Positions 23,024 to 32,691 of a DNA stretch of 64,000 bases are shown in pieces. Location: assembly GCA_945862325.1 (NCBI GenBank), contig CAMAXZ010000004.1:62001-126000 (forward strand). The letters are read 5' to 3'. The first letter of the stretch is position 1. Each line of letters starts with the position of its first letter. The notes under the pieces are model-generated. The model had not been told where the DNA came from. It worked only from the letters and a program-made list of their open reading frames with translations, and did no database searches. The stretch is from Klebsiella pneumoniae. GTDB lineage: Bacteria > Myxococcota_A > UBA796 > SXON01. The translations under genes were made by a program, and so were the position numbers.

Positions 23024-23445
23024 CGTTGGAACTCGAAGCGCACGGCGGAGCGCGCGGTGATCTGCCGGGCCCCCAGGGCGATGCCGACGAGCGGGGTGAA
23101 ATCCTGCTGAGTGATGCAGCGGAGGGAGCGCCCCGGGGTGACCCCGAAGGTCTCGATCTGGACCACGCAGTCGCCGTCGCACGAGATGCCGGCGGTGGTC
23201 ATGGCCTCCAACACCGCGTCCGTGGCCTCCGTCTCCACGACGCCGAGCTGCGCGTCGGCCTCGCCGGGGTCGATCGTCGAGCCCACGCGGCACCCCACGT
23301 GCGTGGAGCTGTCGAGCGCGGACTGGCGGTACAGGTACCACGTGTAGTCGAACACGCCGCCGAGCACCGCGACGAACACGGGCATCGTGAGGGCGAGCTC
23401 GACCGCGTTGGCGCCCCGACGCGCGCGGCGGAACAGCGCGCTCAT
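23020..23445 (-). CDS. TadE-like pilus assembly protein (second copy)
   Basis: The protein has 141 aa, with 'RRGANAVELALTMPVFVAVLGGVFDYTWYLYRQ', again a TadE-type helix with the conserved Glu. Its size, the 'ISCDGDC' motif and the order of segments match the downstream gene, so the two are probably tandem paralogues. ATG 23445 overlaps the upstream TadG-like stop. It is an inner-membrane protein with a periplasmic domain. Confidence 0.85.
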   Translation of the reverse strand: MSALFRRARRGANAVELALTMPVFVAVLGGVFDYTWYLYRQSALDSSTHVGCRVGSTIDPGEADAQLGVVETEATDAVLEAMTTAGISCDGDCVVQIETFGVTPGRSLRCITQQDFTPLVGIALGARQITARSAVRFEFQR

Positions 23446-24677
23446 TGGACGATCGACATGGGCAAGGAGTGCGCGATGTCCTCGAAGATCGGCACGAGCG
23501 CGGCCGAGCTGGTGGTCAGCTCGTAGTACCCGATGCCCTTCGGCATGGTGGCCATGAACGCGCCGTCCTGCACGAAGCTGATGACCCAGGTGTTCACCTG
23601 GAGGTCGTCCCACATCGCCTGGGTGAGGGTGTTCGACTCGGTCTGAATCTGGTAGGCCGTGTGCGGCACCGGCCCTTGGTACTCGTCCCAGCGGGTCTCG
23701 GCGTAGCCCGTGGTCCGGCGGATCGTGCCGTGACCGGCGGAGAGGCCGTTCGGGATGCCGTCGGTCAGGACGACCATCGCCCGGAAATCGCCCGCGCGCT
23801 CGTTGGCCTGGAACATGTTGTAGGCCATGCGGAGCCCGGTCGTGTGGTCGGTGCCGGGTTCGTCGGTGTACTCGCGCGGCATGTCGGGGTAGCAGCCGCC
23901 CGGGGGGCTGACCCAGTTGTTCGAGGTGTTGACCGAACACTCCGACGGGTACGGCCGGGGCGTGCCGGACTTGGAGGCCACCGCGAGGCGGGCCCACGCC
24001 GTGCTCAGGACGCCGCCGCTCGCCTCTTCCGCGATGGTGGTGAGCGGCGAGTACTCCCAGGCGTAGCGGCCGGTGAAGATGCTCATGCCGATCATGTCTT
24101 CGTCGCCGTACGACGTCTTCATGACGTCGAGGAAGGCGAGCGACGCCGCACGCGCGTTCGCGAAGTTCCGGCGCGACCAGGAGCCCGTGATGTCCATCAC
24201 GAGGATGACCTGAAGCGCGCGCATGGCGGACACCGACGGCCGCTGCACATCCACCGTGGAGTGGGCGAAGAGCTGGCCGAAGAAGAACGGCACGGCGTTG
24301 CCGCCGACGCGCCCGACCTCGACCTCGACGGCGTTCGGCCCGACGTCCGTCGGCGCGAAGCTGCCGGGCACCGTCGTGTTGTCCCACACGCCGAACGTGA
24401 GCGCCTCGAGCGAAGGGGTCTCGCCACCGACCTGGTTGCGCGCAACGGCGAGCTCGGCCGCCGCGCGCGCCTGCGCGGGGTCGCCCGTGCGCCGAAGCAC
24501 GAGGATGGCCGCCTGCGACGCGGAATCGGCGACGTCCTGGGCCTGGCTCTGCGTCAGCCGGACGAACGAGAGGTCGATCGCCAGGGCACCGAGCGCCATC
24601 AGGGACGTCAGCGAGAGCGCGAAGATCACGGCATAGTTGCCGCGGCGCGAGCGGCGAGCGCAGAGACGAGCGTGCAC
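23442..24677 (-). CDS. TadG-like protein with a von Willebrand A-type domain
   Basis: The chosen GTG (24677) gives 411 aa; the frame stays open further upstream but only through a terminator and tRNA genes. The N-terminus 'RRGNYAVIFALSLTSLMALGALAIDLSFV' is the TadG/Flp-type helix. Residues about 177-410 form a vWA-like fold with 'VILVMDITGSWS' at the MIDAS position (a variant of DxSxS) and 'AMVVLTDGIPNG'. TadG proteins sit in the envelope and aid Tad pilus function. It heads the three-gene Tad unit. Confidence 0.82.
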   Translation of the reverse strand: MHARLCARRSRRGNYAVIFALSLTSLMALGALAIDLSFVRLTQSQAQDVADSASQAAILVLRRTGDPAQARAAAELAVARNQVGGETPSLEALTFGVWDNTTVPGSFAPTDVGPNAVEVEVGRVGGNAVPFFFGQLFAHSTVDVQRPSVSAMRALQVILVMDITGSWSRRNFANARAASLAFLDVMKTSYGDEDMIGMSIFTGRYAWEYSPLTTIAEEASGGVLSTAWARLAVASKSGTPRPYPSECSVNTSNNWVSPPGGCYPDMPREYTDEPGTDHTTGLRMAYNMFQANERAGDFRAMVVLTDGIPNGLSAGHGTIRRTTGYAETRWDEYQGPVPHTAYQIQTESNTLTQAMWDDLQVNTWVISFVQDGAFMATMPKGIGYYELTTSSAALVPIFEDIAHSLPMSIVQ

Positions 24678-24800
24678 GGAGCCCCCGAGAGCGCGCAAAG
24701 TATACGCGCCCTTCGCATCGGCACGCGCGCCAAGTTCTTGAGGCCGAGCAGACCCCGGAGCCCCCTCACGTCGCCGGCCGGACTCCGCCAAAACGACGAA

Positions 24801-24827
24801 CGCCCCGCCGGCGGAGCCGGCGGGGCG
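24801..24827 (-). terminator. Strong GC-rich hairpin ending the tmk-lipB-serS-tRNA unit
   Basis: A perfect 12-bp stem (24801-24812 with 24816-24827) closes a 3-nt loop. On the minus strand it is followed by a T-containing stretch ending in TTTT. It lies just after tRNA-Arg and before the TadG-like gene, so it probably separates the two units. Confidence 0.7.
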
Positions 24828-24831
24828 CAGG

Positions 24832-24908
24832 TGGCGCGCCCAGAAGGATTTGAACCTCCAACCTTCTGATCCGTAGTCAGATGCTCTATCCAGTTGAGCT
24901 ATGGGCGC
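24832..24908 (-). tRNA. tRNA-Arg (anticodon ACG)
   Basis: A full cloverleaf can be drawn: acceptor GCGCCCA/TGGGCGC, D-arm GCTC/GAGC, anticodon stem TCTGA/TCAGA with loop CTACGGA, and T-arm with TTCAAAT. CCA is encoded (24832-24834). Confidence 0.95.
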
Positions 24909-24933
24909 GTATAAAGCCGAAAGGCGTTGTTTA

Positions 24934-25025
24934 TGGCGGAGGCGGCGGGATTTGAACCCGCGGTATCGTTTTAGCAATACACACGATTAGCAATCGTGCA
25001 CCTTCAGCCACTCGGTCACGCCTCC
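24934..25025 (-). tRNA. tRNA-Ser (anticodon GCT)
   Basis: A class II tRNA with a long variable arm. The acceptor is GGAGGCG/CGCCTCC with discriminator G and encoded CCA (24934-24936); the anticodon loop is TTGCTAA and the T-loop TTCAAAT. It lies downstream of serS on the same strand. Confidence 0.95.
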
Positions 25026-25042
25026 AGGTATTTCCACGGCGT

Positions 25043-25129
25043 AGGAGGTGGTGGGATTCGAACCCACGGCCCCTTTACAAGGGCGGCGGTTTTCAAAACC
25101 GCTGCCTTAGACCGCTCGGCCACACCTCC
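25043..25129 (-). tRNA. tRNA-Ser (anticodon TGA)
   Basis: A class II tRNA with a long variable arm. The acceptor is GGAGGTG/CACCTCC and the anticodon loop TTTGAAA. CCA is not encoded and the discriminator reads U instead of the usual G of bacterial tRNA-Ser. It begins 43 bp after the serS stop. Confidence 0.93.
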
Positions 25130-25172
25130 GAAGAAGCAAGGCGCCCGCCTTATAACGCACCGCCAAAACCCG

Positions 25173-26468
25173 TCAAGGCCGAATCACGTCCATCCCGCGC
25201 ATGTACGGCCGGAGCGCCTCGGGCACCACGACCGAGCCGTCGTCCTGCTGGTAATTCTCGAGGATCGCGACGACCGTGCGACCGACGGCGAGGCCCGAGC
25301 CGTTGAGGGTGTGCAGCAAGGTCGTGCGCTTGTCGCCGTCTCGCTTGAAGCGAAGCTCGAGGCGGCGAGCCTGGAAGTCGGTGAACCACGTGCAGCTGCT
25401 GATCTCGCGGTAGGCGTCCTGTCCGGGCAGCCACACCTCGAGGTCGTAGCCGCGCGCGCCTCCGAAGCCGACGTCCGCCGAGCAGCGCGCGACGACCTGG
25501 TACGGGAGCCCGAGCCGCTGGAGGCAGACCTCGGCGTGTCCCGTGACGGCCTCGAGCGCCGCGGCGCCGTCCTCTGGCCGCACGATCTGCACGATCTCCA
25601 CCTTGTGGAACTGGTGCAGGCGGATCATGCCGCGGGTGTCCCGGCCCCAACTGCCCGCCTCGCTGCGGAAGCACGGCGTGAACGCGACGTACTTGAGCGG
25701 AAGCGCAGCTTCGTCCACGATCTCGCCGCGATGCAGGTTGGTGACGGGCACCTCCGCGGTCGGGATGAGGAAGGCGTCCTCGTTGGCGAGCGGGCCGGCG
25801 AGCTTGAACAGATCCTCTTCGAACTTCGGCAACTGGCCGGTACCCGTCATCGTCGTCCGGGTGACGAGGTACGGGACCATGACCTCGACGTAGCCGTGCT
25901 CGTCGGCGTGAATGTCCAGGAAGAACTGGATCAACGCGCGCTCGAGCCGCGCGAGCCCGCCGCGGACCACGCTGAAGCGCGAGCCGGACAGCCGCGCGGC
26001 GCGCTCCGGCTCGTACAGCCCGAGGCGGAGCCCCACCTCGTCGTGCGGGAGGCCGCCCCGCCGCGGTTCACCCCAGCGCCGCACCACGGGGTTGTCCTTG
26101 TCCGACGTCCCGTCCGGCGTTCCGTCGTCCACGAGGTTCGGGAGCTGGAGCAGCAGGTCGCGCTCCTCCGCGGCGAGGACCTCGGCCTCGGCGTCGAGGG
26201 TCGCCGCGCGCTCGTTCGCGGTCTTCACCTCGGCCTTCATCGCTTCGGCCTCGTCCCGCCTTCCCGCCTTCATCGCGGCGCCGATCTTCGGGGACAGCTC
26301 GTTGCGGAGGGCGCGGCAGCGATCGCCCTCCGTCTGCAAGGCGCGCCGCGCGGAGACCAGCGCGACGAGACGATCGACCGCGGCGTGGGTATCCGCGCCG
26401 GCGTGGCGGCGCGTGAGGCTCGCGCGGACGCGCTCGGGGTGAGACGAGAAGAGGTTGGCGTCGAGCAT
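25173..26468 (-). CDS. serS: Seryl-tRNA synthetase
   Basis: The protein has 431 aa, the normal length. An N-terminal helical arm (about residues 30-105), which grips the tRNA-Ser variable arm, precedes a class II core with 'FTPCFRSEAGSWGRDTRGM' (motif 2), 'EISSCTWFTDFQARR' and 'LNGSGLAVGRTVVAILENYQ' (motif 3). It charges tRNA-Ser, and two tRNA-Ser genes follow directly on the same strand, suggesting a shared transcript. It sits 27 bp after lipB. Confidence 0.96.
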   Translation of the reverse strand: MLDANLFSSHPERVRASLTRRHAGADTHAAVDRLVALVSARRALQTEGDRCRALRNELSPKIGAAMKAGRRDEAEAMKAEVKTANERAATLDAEAEVLAAEERDLLLQLPNLVDDGTPDGTSDKDNPVVRRWGEPRRGGLPHDEVGLRLGLYEPERAARLSGSRFSVVRGGLARLERALIQFFLDIHADEHGYVEVMVPYLVTRTTMTGTGQLPKFEEDLFKLAGPLANEDAFLIPTAEVPVTNLHRGEIVDEAALPLKYVAFTPCFRSEAGSWGRDTRGMIRLHQFHKVEIVQIVRPEDGAAALEAVTGHAEVCLQRLGLPYQVVARCSADVGFGGARGYDLEVWLPGQDAYREISSCTWFTDFQARRLELRFKRDGDKRTTLLHTLNGSGLAVGRTVVAILENYQQDDGSVVVPEALRPYMRGMDVIRP

Positions 26469-26495
26469 GGGCGCGCGCCTAACGCGTCGTCGGCC

Positions 26496-27092
26496 TCACC
26501 AGGACGCGACGCGGGCGACGAGCTCGCTCTTCACCGCGTCGAACGCCACCGAAGCGCCGCGCTCACGCGCCATCGACGTCATGACCGACGCGTCGAAGCC
26601 GCACGGGTTGATGCGGGCGAACCAGGCGAGGTCCGGATCGACGTTGAGCGCGAGCCCGTGCCAGGTGACCCAGCGCCGGCAGGCGACCCCGACGGACCCC
26701 ACCTTGCGCCCCGCGATCCATGCGCCGGTGTTCCGTTCGTCCCGACCAGCGTCAAGCCCAAATACACCGCAGACGTCGATCATCACCTGTTCGAGGCGGT
26801 GGAGGTGCGCGTGGAGGTCACGACGGTCGCCCTCGAGCAGCAGGATTGGGTACGCCACCAGCTGCCCCGGGCCATGCCAGGTCACGTCGCCCCCGCGCTC
26901 GACCTCGACGACCGGCACGTCCCCAGGCGCGAGCACGTTCGCCGACGCGTCGCGACGACGGCCTACGGTGTACACGGGGTCGTGCTCGCAGATCAGCACG
27001 GTGTCCCCAACTTCGCCGCCGATGCGGGCCGCCACCGCGAGCACCATCCGCGCGTGCGCGTCGGCATACCCGACGCGCCCGAGGTCGATCAC
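26496..27092 (-). CDS. lipB: Octanoyl-[acyl carrier protein]:protein octanoyltransferase
   Basis: GTG at 27092 overlaps the tmk stop (GTGA) and gives 198 aa. LipB moves octanoyl from ACP to lipoyl domains, the first step of lipoate synthesis. 'ERGGDVTWHGPGQLVAYPI', 'GRKVGSVG' with the conserved Lys, and 'INPCGF' with the catalytic Cys are all present. A lipoamide dehydrogenase, which works on lipoylated complexes, is encoded 3 kb away. LipA is not in the window. Confidence 0.94.
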   Translation of the reverse strand: MIDLGRVGYADAHARMVLAVAARIGGEVGDTVLICEHDPVYTVGRRRDASANVLAPGDVPVVEVERGGDVTWHGPGQLVAYPILLLEGDRRDLHAHLHRLEQVMIDVCGVFGLDAGRDERNTGAWIAGRKVGSVGVACRRWVTWHGLALNVDPDLAWFARINPCGFDASVMTSMARERGASVAFDAVKSELVARVASW

Positions 27093-27694
27093 CCTGGCCA
27101 AACGGCGTGCTCCACACGAGCGCCGACCGCCTCGGGGTCGCCGTCGCCGTCCACCCGGGCGATGCGCCACCCGCGGTCTGCCGCCCACCCGATGGCGTCG
27201 TCGTAGGCGGCGGCGATCTCGACGAGGCGCCGGCGGTCCTCGAAGCGATCGAGCACGGCGCCGGTCCGCGCGGCCCGCGCGTGCACACGGGCGAGGCACC
27301 GATCGACGTCGAGATCGAGGACCACCACGAGGTCGGGAGGACGAAAATCAGCGTTGATCGCGCCGACACGCGCGAGACCGAGCACCGGCGCCTGGTACGC
27401 GAGTGAGCTCAGGAGGCAACGGTCGGACAACACCACGCCGCCCTCGCGGAGAGCCGGGAGCACCACGCGGTCCAGGTGGTCGCGCCGGTCTGCCGCGAAC
27501 AGCCACGGGAACACCGCGTCCCCGAGCTCGCCCCGCGCGAGCTCGCCGCGGATGAGGCGGCCAACGGGGCCGTCGGTCGGCTCGCGCGTGCACACGACGG
27601 CGCGCTCCGGCGCGCGGCGCGCCCACGCCGCGGCGAGACGCGCGATCTGCGTCGTCCCCCCCGAGCCGTCCAGCCCCTCGATCGCGATGTACAC
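27089..27694 (-). CDS. tmk: Thymidylate kinase with a P-loop lacking its lysine
   Basis: GTG at 27694 gives 201 aa starting 'VYIAIEGLDGSGG'; an in-frame ATG at 27733 would add 13 residues. It would phosphorylate dTMP to dTDP. 'CTREPTDGPVGRLIR', 'DRCLLSSLAYQ' and 'LDLDVDRCLARV' follow the Tmk pattern. The Walker A motif reads GLDGSGGTTQ, with Gly13 (codon at 27656-27658) where Lys is almost universal. Either the enzyme compensates or it is a specialised relative. It heads a tmk-lipB-serS-tRNA unit. Confidence 0.82.
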   Translation of the reverse strand: MYIAIEGLDGSGGTTQIARLAAAWARRAPERAVVCTREPTDGPVGRLIRGELARGELGDAVFPWLFAADRRDHLDRVVLPALREGGVVLSDRCLLSSLAYQAPVLGLARVGAINADFRPPDLVVVLDLDVDRCLARVHARAARTGAVLDRFEDRRRLVEIAAAYDDAIGWAADRGWRIARVDGDGDPEAVGARVEHAVWPG

Positions 27695-27754
27695 GCAGTC
27701 GTCATATCCGCCGGACGCAATCTTGACTGGCATCGGACGGGCCGCGCGCCCACA

Positions 27755-29347
27755 ATGCGCGTCGAGGTCCCCATGCTCGCCATCCTGCTCTGCCTCCTGC
27801 CGATCGCCGCCGCCCACCCCTTCGCGGCGTCGGCGACGCCGGGGCTCGACGCGCTGGACGCCTCGTCCCGTCGCGAGGCGCTCGTCGCACGCTTCGACGC
27901 CCACTTCGCGGACGACCACGCCGAGGCCTCGGGGTGTCTCACCGGCCTCGTCGCGGACCTCAAGGCGAATTGGGACGTCTTCTCCACCGAAGAACGCGCG
28001 CGCATGACCGCGGCGCTCTCCCCGTGGAAGACCGACCTGCTCGAGGCCCAGCCCGCGACGCCGCCGGCCCCGCCCGCTGCGGCCGCCGAGGACTCCTGCT
28101 TCGGGCAGCAGATGGACAACCGCCTCACGGGCGAACACTTCGTGGTCGAGTGGGACGACGGGACCCCCGACGCGTACGCCGACGCGTTCCTCGAGGCGCT
28201 CGAGGCGAGCTACCAGGTCGAGGTGGTGGAGCTCGAGTGGCGCGCCCCCCTCGGCGACGGCCGCTACCTGATGCCCGCGTACATCGAGCGCGGCAACTCG
28301 CAGGGCGCCTACACCACCGTCGCGGAGTGTGGGCGCAGCTATGTCCCGTACATGGTGGCGTACTCGGGGTCCTGGGCGGACGCGTCGTGGGCGGACACCA
28401 TGGCCGCCCACGAGTTCAACCACGCGCTGCAGTTCGGCTACGGGTGGGCGCTCGAGTTCTGGTTCTGGGAGGCCACCGCCACCTACGTCGAGGACTCGGT
28501 GTTCGAGAGCGACTGGTGGACCTGGTACGTCTCCGGCTACTCGGTGAATCCCCACATCGCGATGGGGGCGTCGAGCCAGGACGACGAGGACATCTTCTGG
28601 CACATGTACGGGATGGCCATCTGGGTCCGCTACCTGCACGAGTACCAGGGTGGCCTGGACACCGTGAAGCAGATCTGGGAGCTCGGAAGTGAGCAGCGGA
28701 CCAACGGGTACGACTACACCCAGGAGGAGGCGCTGACCGAGGCCGGCGTCGATTTCCAGGCTGCGTACCTCGACTTCATCGCCCGCACCTCCGTCATGGA
28801 CTACGAGGATCACCGCGCGCTGAGCGCGTACGCCTCGGTCGCGATGTCCGACACGATCGACTCCCTCCCGGCCGAAGGCGAGAGCGAGTCCCGAACGGAG
28901 CCCGAGGGCTACGGCCAGAACTTCTACACGTTCGACGCCGGGATGGGCGACGGCACGCTGCGCGTGACGTTCGAGGGCGAGGACGCCGTGGAGTGGGGCA
29001 TCGTGCTCGCCGAGAACGACGGGCGCGCGGTGACCCGCAGCGTCTCCGTGGTGACCGAAGGCGGCGTCGGGACCCTCGATCTGACCGGGTACGGCGACGA
29101 AGAGGTCGTCCTCGTCGTGTCTCCGCTCACCGACGCCGACCGCGGTCGGAGCTACACGTGGTCGGCGGAGCTCGTGGCCGAGGCGGCCGAGGGCGACGAC
29201 ACCGGCACGGACGACGACGGCCTGTCCGACGGCGGCGAAGACGTGAAGCTCGGCGGCTCCTGCGGCTGCGCCTCGAGCACCGCCGCCGGCTCCGGGTGGG
29301 TCGCGGCCGGTGCGCTCGCGCTCGTGCTGGCGCGGCGCAGGCGCTGA
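27755..29347 (+). CDS. Secreted HExxH metalloprotease with MYXO-CTERM tail
   Basis: The protein has 530 aa; the signal peptide includes 'LAILLCLLPIAAAHP' (a second ATG lies at 27773). The catalytic site is 'AAHEFNHALQFGYG', an HExxH zinc motif, followed by 'FWFWEATATYVED', which supplies the third ligand Glu of gluzincin-type enzymes, as in the MXAN_6640-type putative metalloproteases. A C-terminal beta domain (about 370-480) and an acidic linker lead to 'GSCGCASS', a hydrophobic helix and 'ARRRR', a classical MYXO-CTERM tag. It is expected to be exported and processed at the cell surface. Substrate unknown. Confidence 0.85.
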   Translation: MRVEVPMLAILLCLLPIAAAHPFAASATPGLDALDASSRREALVARFDAHFADDHAEASGCLTGLVADLKANWDVFSTEERARMTAALSPWKTDLLEAQPATPPAPPAAAAEDSCFGQQMDNRLTGEHFVVEWDDGTPDAYADAFLEALEASYQVEVVELEWRAPLGDGRYLMPAYIERGNSQGAYTTVAECGRSYVPYMVAYSGSWADASWADTMAAHEFNHALQFGYGWALEFWFWEATATYVEDSVFESDWWTWYVSGYSVNPHIAMGASSQDDEDIFWHMYGMAIWVRYLHEYQGGLDTVKQIWELGSEQRTNGYDYTQEEALTEAGVDFQAAYLDFIARTSVMDYEDHRALSAYASVAMSDTIDSLPAEGESESRTEPEGYGQNFYTFDAGMGDGTLRVTFEGEDAVEWGIVLAENDGRAVTRSVSVVTEGGVGTLDLTGYGDEEVVLVVSPLTDADRGRSYTWSAELVAEAAEGDDTGTDDDGLSDGGEDVKLGGSCGCASSTAAGSGWVAAGALALVLARRRR

Positions 29348-29381
29348 ACGACGGGTGCGCCGAGCGCGCGCCTGAGGCACA

Positions 29382-30212
29382 ATGCGCGTGATGTACACGC
29401 TCCTCTTCGCGCTCGCCTGCAATCCGCCCCACCCCGAGGACACCGGCGCCGACACCGCGGCCGACGCGGACACCGACGCCGACTCGGACACCGACGCCGA
29501 TTCGGACGCCGACTCGGACACGGACACGGACACCGACACCGACACCGACACCGGTGCCAGCGTCGTCACGACAATCCAGACCCGCGTCATCTCCGCGGTG
29601 CGCATCGCGCCGCCCGAGGACGGCGCGGACCTGACGGGCGACGGTGCGGGCGACTCGGCCATGCACGCGTTCGAGGGCGTCTTGAGCCCGGTCATGAACG
29701 CCTCGGTGTTGTCCTCCGACGAGGTCACCGTCCTTCAAGTCATCGTGGACGACGACGGCGCCACGCGCGTCGCCTCTCTCGGACTGTTCGTGGCGGCCGA
29801 CACGAACGCAAACCCGTCCGACAACTTCAACGGAAGCGCGGTGTTCGACGCGCGCGGCGCCGTCGACTCGGCGGGTCGCGCGGTCGCGCCCTACCCGATC
29901 GAGATGTCCAGCGGGCGCTACTCCGTCGAGATCGCCGCGGACACCATCCAGATCGGCAGCCGCGTGCTCACGATCGTCACGCCCCTGCACCTCGCGGGCG
30001 AGGTGTCCGTGGACGACCACACCGGCGTGTACACCTTCGGGCTCGCGCTCGAAGACGTCTTGGACATCGCGCTCGACGGCGGCCAGCTCGAAACGGTGGT
30101 GCGGCCCCTGATCACGGCCGCCGCCGACCTCGACAGCGATGGAGACGGCACCTTCGACGCCCTCTCCGTGGCCGTGGCCTTCGATACGACGGCGACCGGC
30201 GGCGTTCGCTGA
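29382..30212 (+). CDS. Lipoprotein with an Asp/Thr/Ala/Ser linker
   Basis: The protein has 276 aa; GAGG precedes the ATG. 'MYTLLFALAC' is a lipoprotein signal with Cys13. Residues about 19-58 are a low-complexity tract of DT, DA and DS dipeptides that would extend the protein from the membrane. The rest is a beta-rich domain with no recognised family; the end 'DLDSDGDGTFDALSV' resembles a calcium-binding loop. It follows the metalloprotease by 34 bp and may share its transcript. Confidence 0.7.
   Translation: MRVMYTLLFALACNPPHPEDTGADTAADADTDADSDTDADSDADSDTDTDTDTDTDTGASVVTTIQTRVISAVRIAPPEDGADLTGDGAGDSAMHAFEGVLSPVMNASVLSSDEVTVLQVIVDDDGATRVASLGLFVAADTNANPSDNFNGSAVFDARGAVDSAGRAVAPYPIEMSSGRYSVEIAADTIQIGSRVLTIVTPLHLAGEVSVDDHTGVYTFGLALEDVLDIALDGGQLETVVRPLITAAADLDSDGDGTFDALSVAVAFDTTATGGVR
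29439..29555 (+). repeat. Asp-rich dipeptide-coding repeat tract
   Basis: About 115 bp made of GAC followed by ACC, ACG, GCC, GCG, TCG or similar codons, encoding the lipoprotein's acidic linker. The 6-bp periodicity and near-identical GACACC copies at its 3' end make it a candidate for slippage and length variation. Confidence 0.85.
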
Positions 30213-30236
30213 CCGCGGACGGTCGAGCGCCGCGGC

Positions 30237-31643
<1,407 letters not shown>

Positions 31644-31707
31644 CCGGGGCTCCTTCAAGGCCGACCCCCGTATCAAGCCAGACGCGCGCCGGGCAGCGTC
31701 GGTGCGG

Positions 31708-31713
31708 TATCGT
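31708..31713 (+). promoter_or_regulatory. Putative -10 element (TATCGT) for leaderless transcription
   Basis: TATCGT is followed by 6 nt and the ATG at 31720. The gap has no ribosome binding site and no clear -35 is visible. It fits the recurring TAnnnT-(6-7 nt)-ATG layout in this window. Confidence 0.35.
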
Positions 31714-31719
31714 CTCCGC

Positions 31720-32691
31720 ATGGTCCCCGTCGCCGCGCTCTTCCTCCTCGCTGTCGCTCACGCCGACGAGGCGTCCACCACCACTCCCGCGACCCCGCCG
31801 CCCACGGAGCGGCCGGCGGAGACGCCGGTCACGACGCCCGCCCCGGAGCCCGTCGCGCCGCCCGTCGCGCCGCCCGTCGCGACGGTGCACGTCGAACCCG
31901 AGCGCTTCGACGACGCATGCGCCGCGTACGTGGCGGCGGTCCGTGCCTGCGCGGCCACCGGCGCCCAGGAGGACGTCGACGACGGCGAGCGCGCCATCGC
32001 CGCCGCCCGCGCCGCATGGGACGGCGCGAGCCCTGAGTCGCGGCCCCAGGTGATCCTCTGGTGCGCGTCGCGCGCCGCGGACTTCACGTGCGTGACCGCC
32101 TCGCAAGAGCGGGCGGTCGCCGTGGCCCGCGCGACGCGACCGGCGCGCGACCTCCTGCGGGACACCCAACGCGCCGGGGTGACCACCGCCGGCGTCGGCG
32201 CCGTGCTGGCCACGGGTGCGGCCCTCGCGTGGGCGCTCGACCGTGACGACGGCGCGTTCGAAGGGGACACCTCCCTCGTGCAGACCGTGGGCGTGCTCGG
32301 AGGGCTCGCGATGACCGCGGGGAGCTACGCGGCCGGCGTCTCCGGAGCCCGGATCGCCACGCGGGAGGGCAGGTCGGCCGTCCCTTCTGCGGTCGCGCTC
32401 ACCGCGGCGAGCGCGTCGGTGGTGATGACGGCGAGCGCGCTGGTCTCGGAAGGCCGCACCTTGGACGGCGAGGCGCTGGCGGTGACCGACGGCGTCCTCC
32501 TCGCCGTCGCGACCGGCGCCGCGGCGCTGCAGTGGGCCACCTCGGACGGCCGCAGCGTCAGCGTCGCGCCGACGCGGATTGGTGGTGGGCGGCCGATTCT
32601 GACCGCCCGAGACGTCAGTCCACGCGGCGCAGGCGGACCGCGCGCCGCGGCTTGCCCTCGATGGTGTAGGCGTGGGCGCCTTCCGCCGTGA
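31720..32691 (+). CDS. Exported protein with Pro/Thr-rich linker and hydrophobic C-terminal half, unknown
   Basis: The protein has 323 aa. A signal peptide ('MVPVAALFLLAVAHA') is followed by a Pro/Thr/Ala/Glu-rich linker (about residues 17-60), a Cys-containing helical domain (about 65-145), and several hydrophobic stretches (about 165-285) that could be membrane segments. No family is recognised. The last 77 bp overlap the convergent rsmG gene, so its C-terminal tail, rich in Arg and Gly, is the least certain part. Confidence 0.55.
   Translation: MVPVAALFLLAVAHADEASTTTPATPPPTERPAETPVTTPAPEPVAPPVAPPVATVHVEPERFDDACAAYVAAVRACAATGAQEDVDDGERAIAAARAAWDGASPESRPQVILWCASRAADFTCVTASQERAVAVARATRPARDLLRDTQRAGVTTAGVGAVLATGAALAWALDRDDGAFEGDTSLVQTVGVLGGLAMTAGSYAAGVSGARIATREGRSAVPSAVALTAASASVVMTASALVSEGRTLDGEALAVTDGVLLAVATGAAALQWATSDGRSVSVAPTRIGGGRPILTARDVSPRGAGGPRAAACPRWCRRGRLPP

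Noticed and set aside
22601-24677. A complete Tad pilus locus
   Set aside because: Only TadE/TadE/TadG-like genes are present; no ATPase, prepilin peptidase, secretin or Flp pilin is visible, so it is only an accessory set here.
29439-29555. Possible CRISPR-like array
   Set aside because: The repeat unit is 6 bp, has no spacers and is in frame within a lipoprotein gene.
32615-32691. Overlap of the 31720 gene with rsmG as a possible frameshift or truncation
   Set aside because: The overlap is between 3' ends of convergent genes, and rsmG is intact to its stop. No evidence of a frameshift; only the tail of the unknown protein is uncertain.
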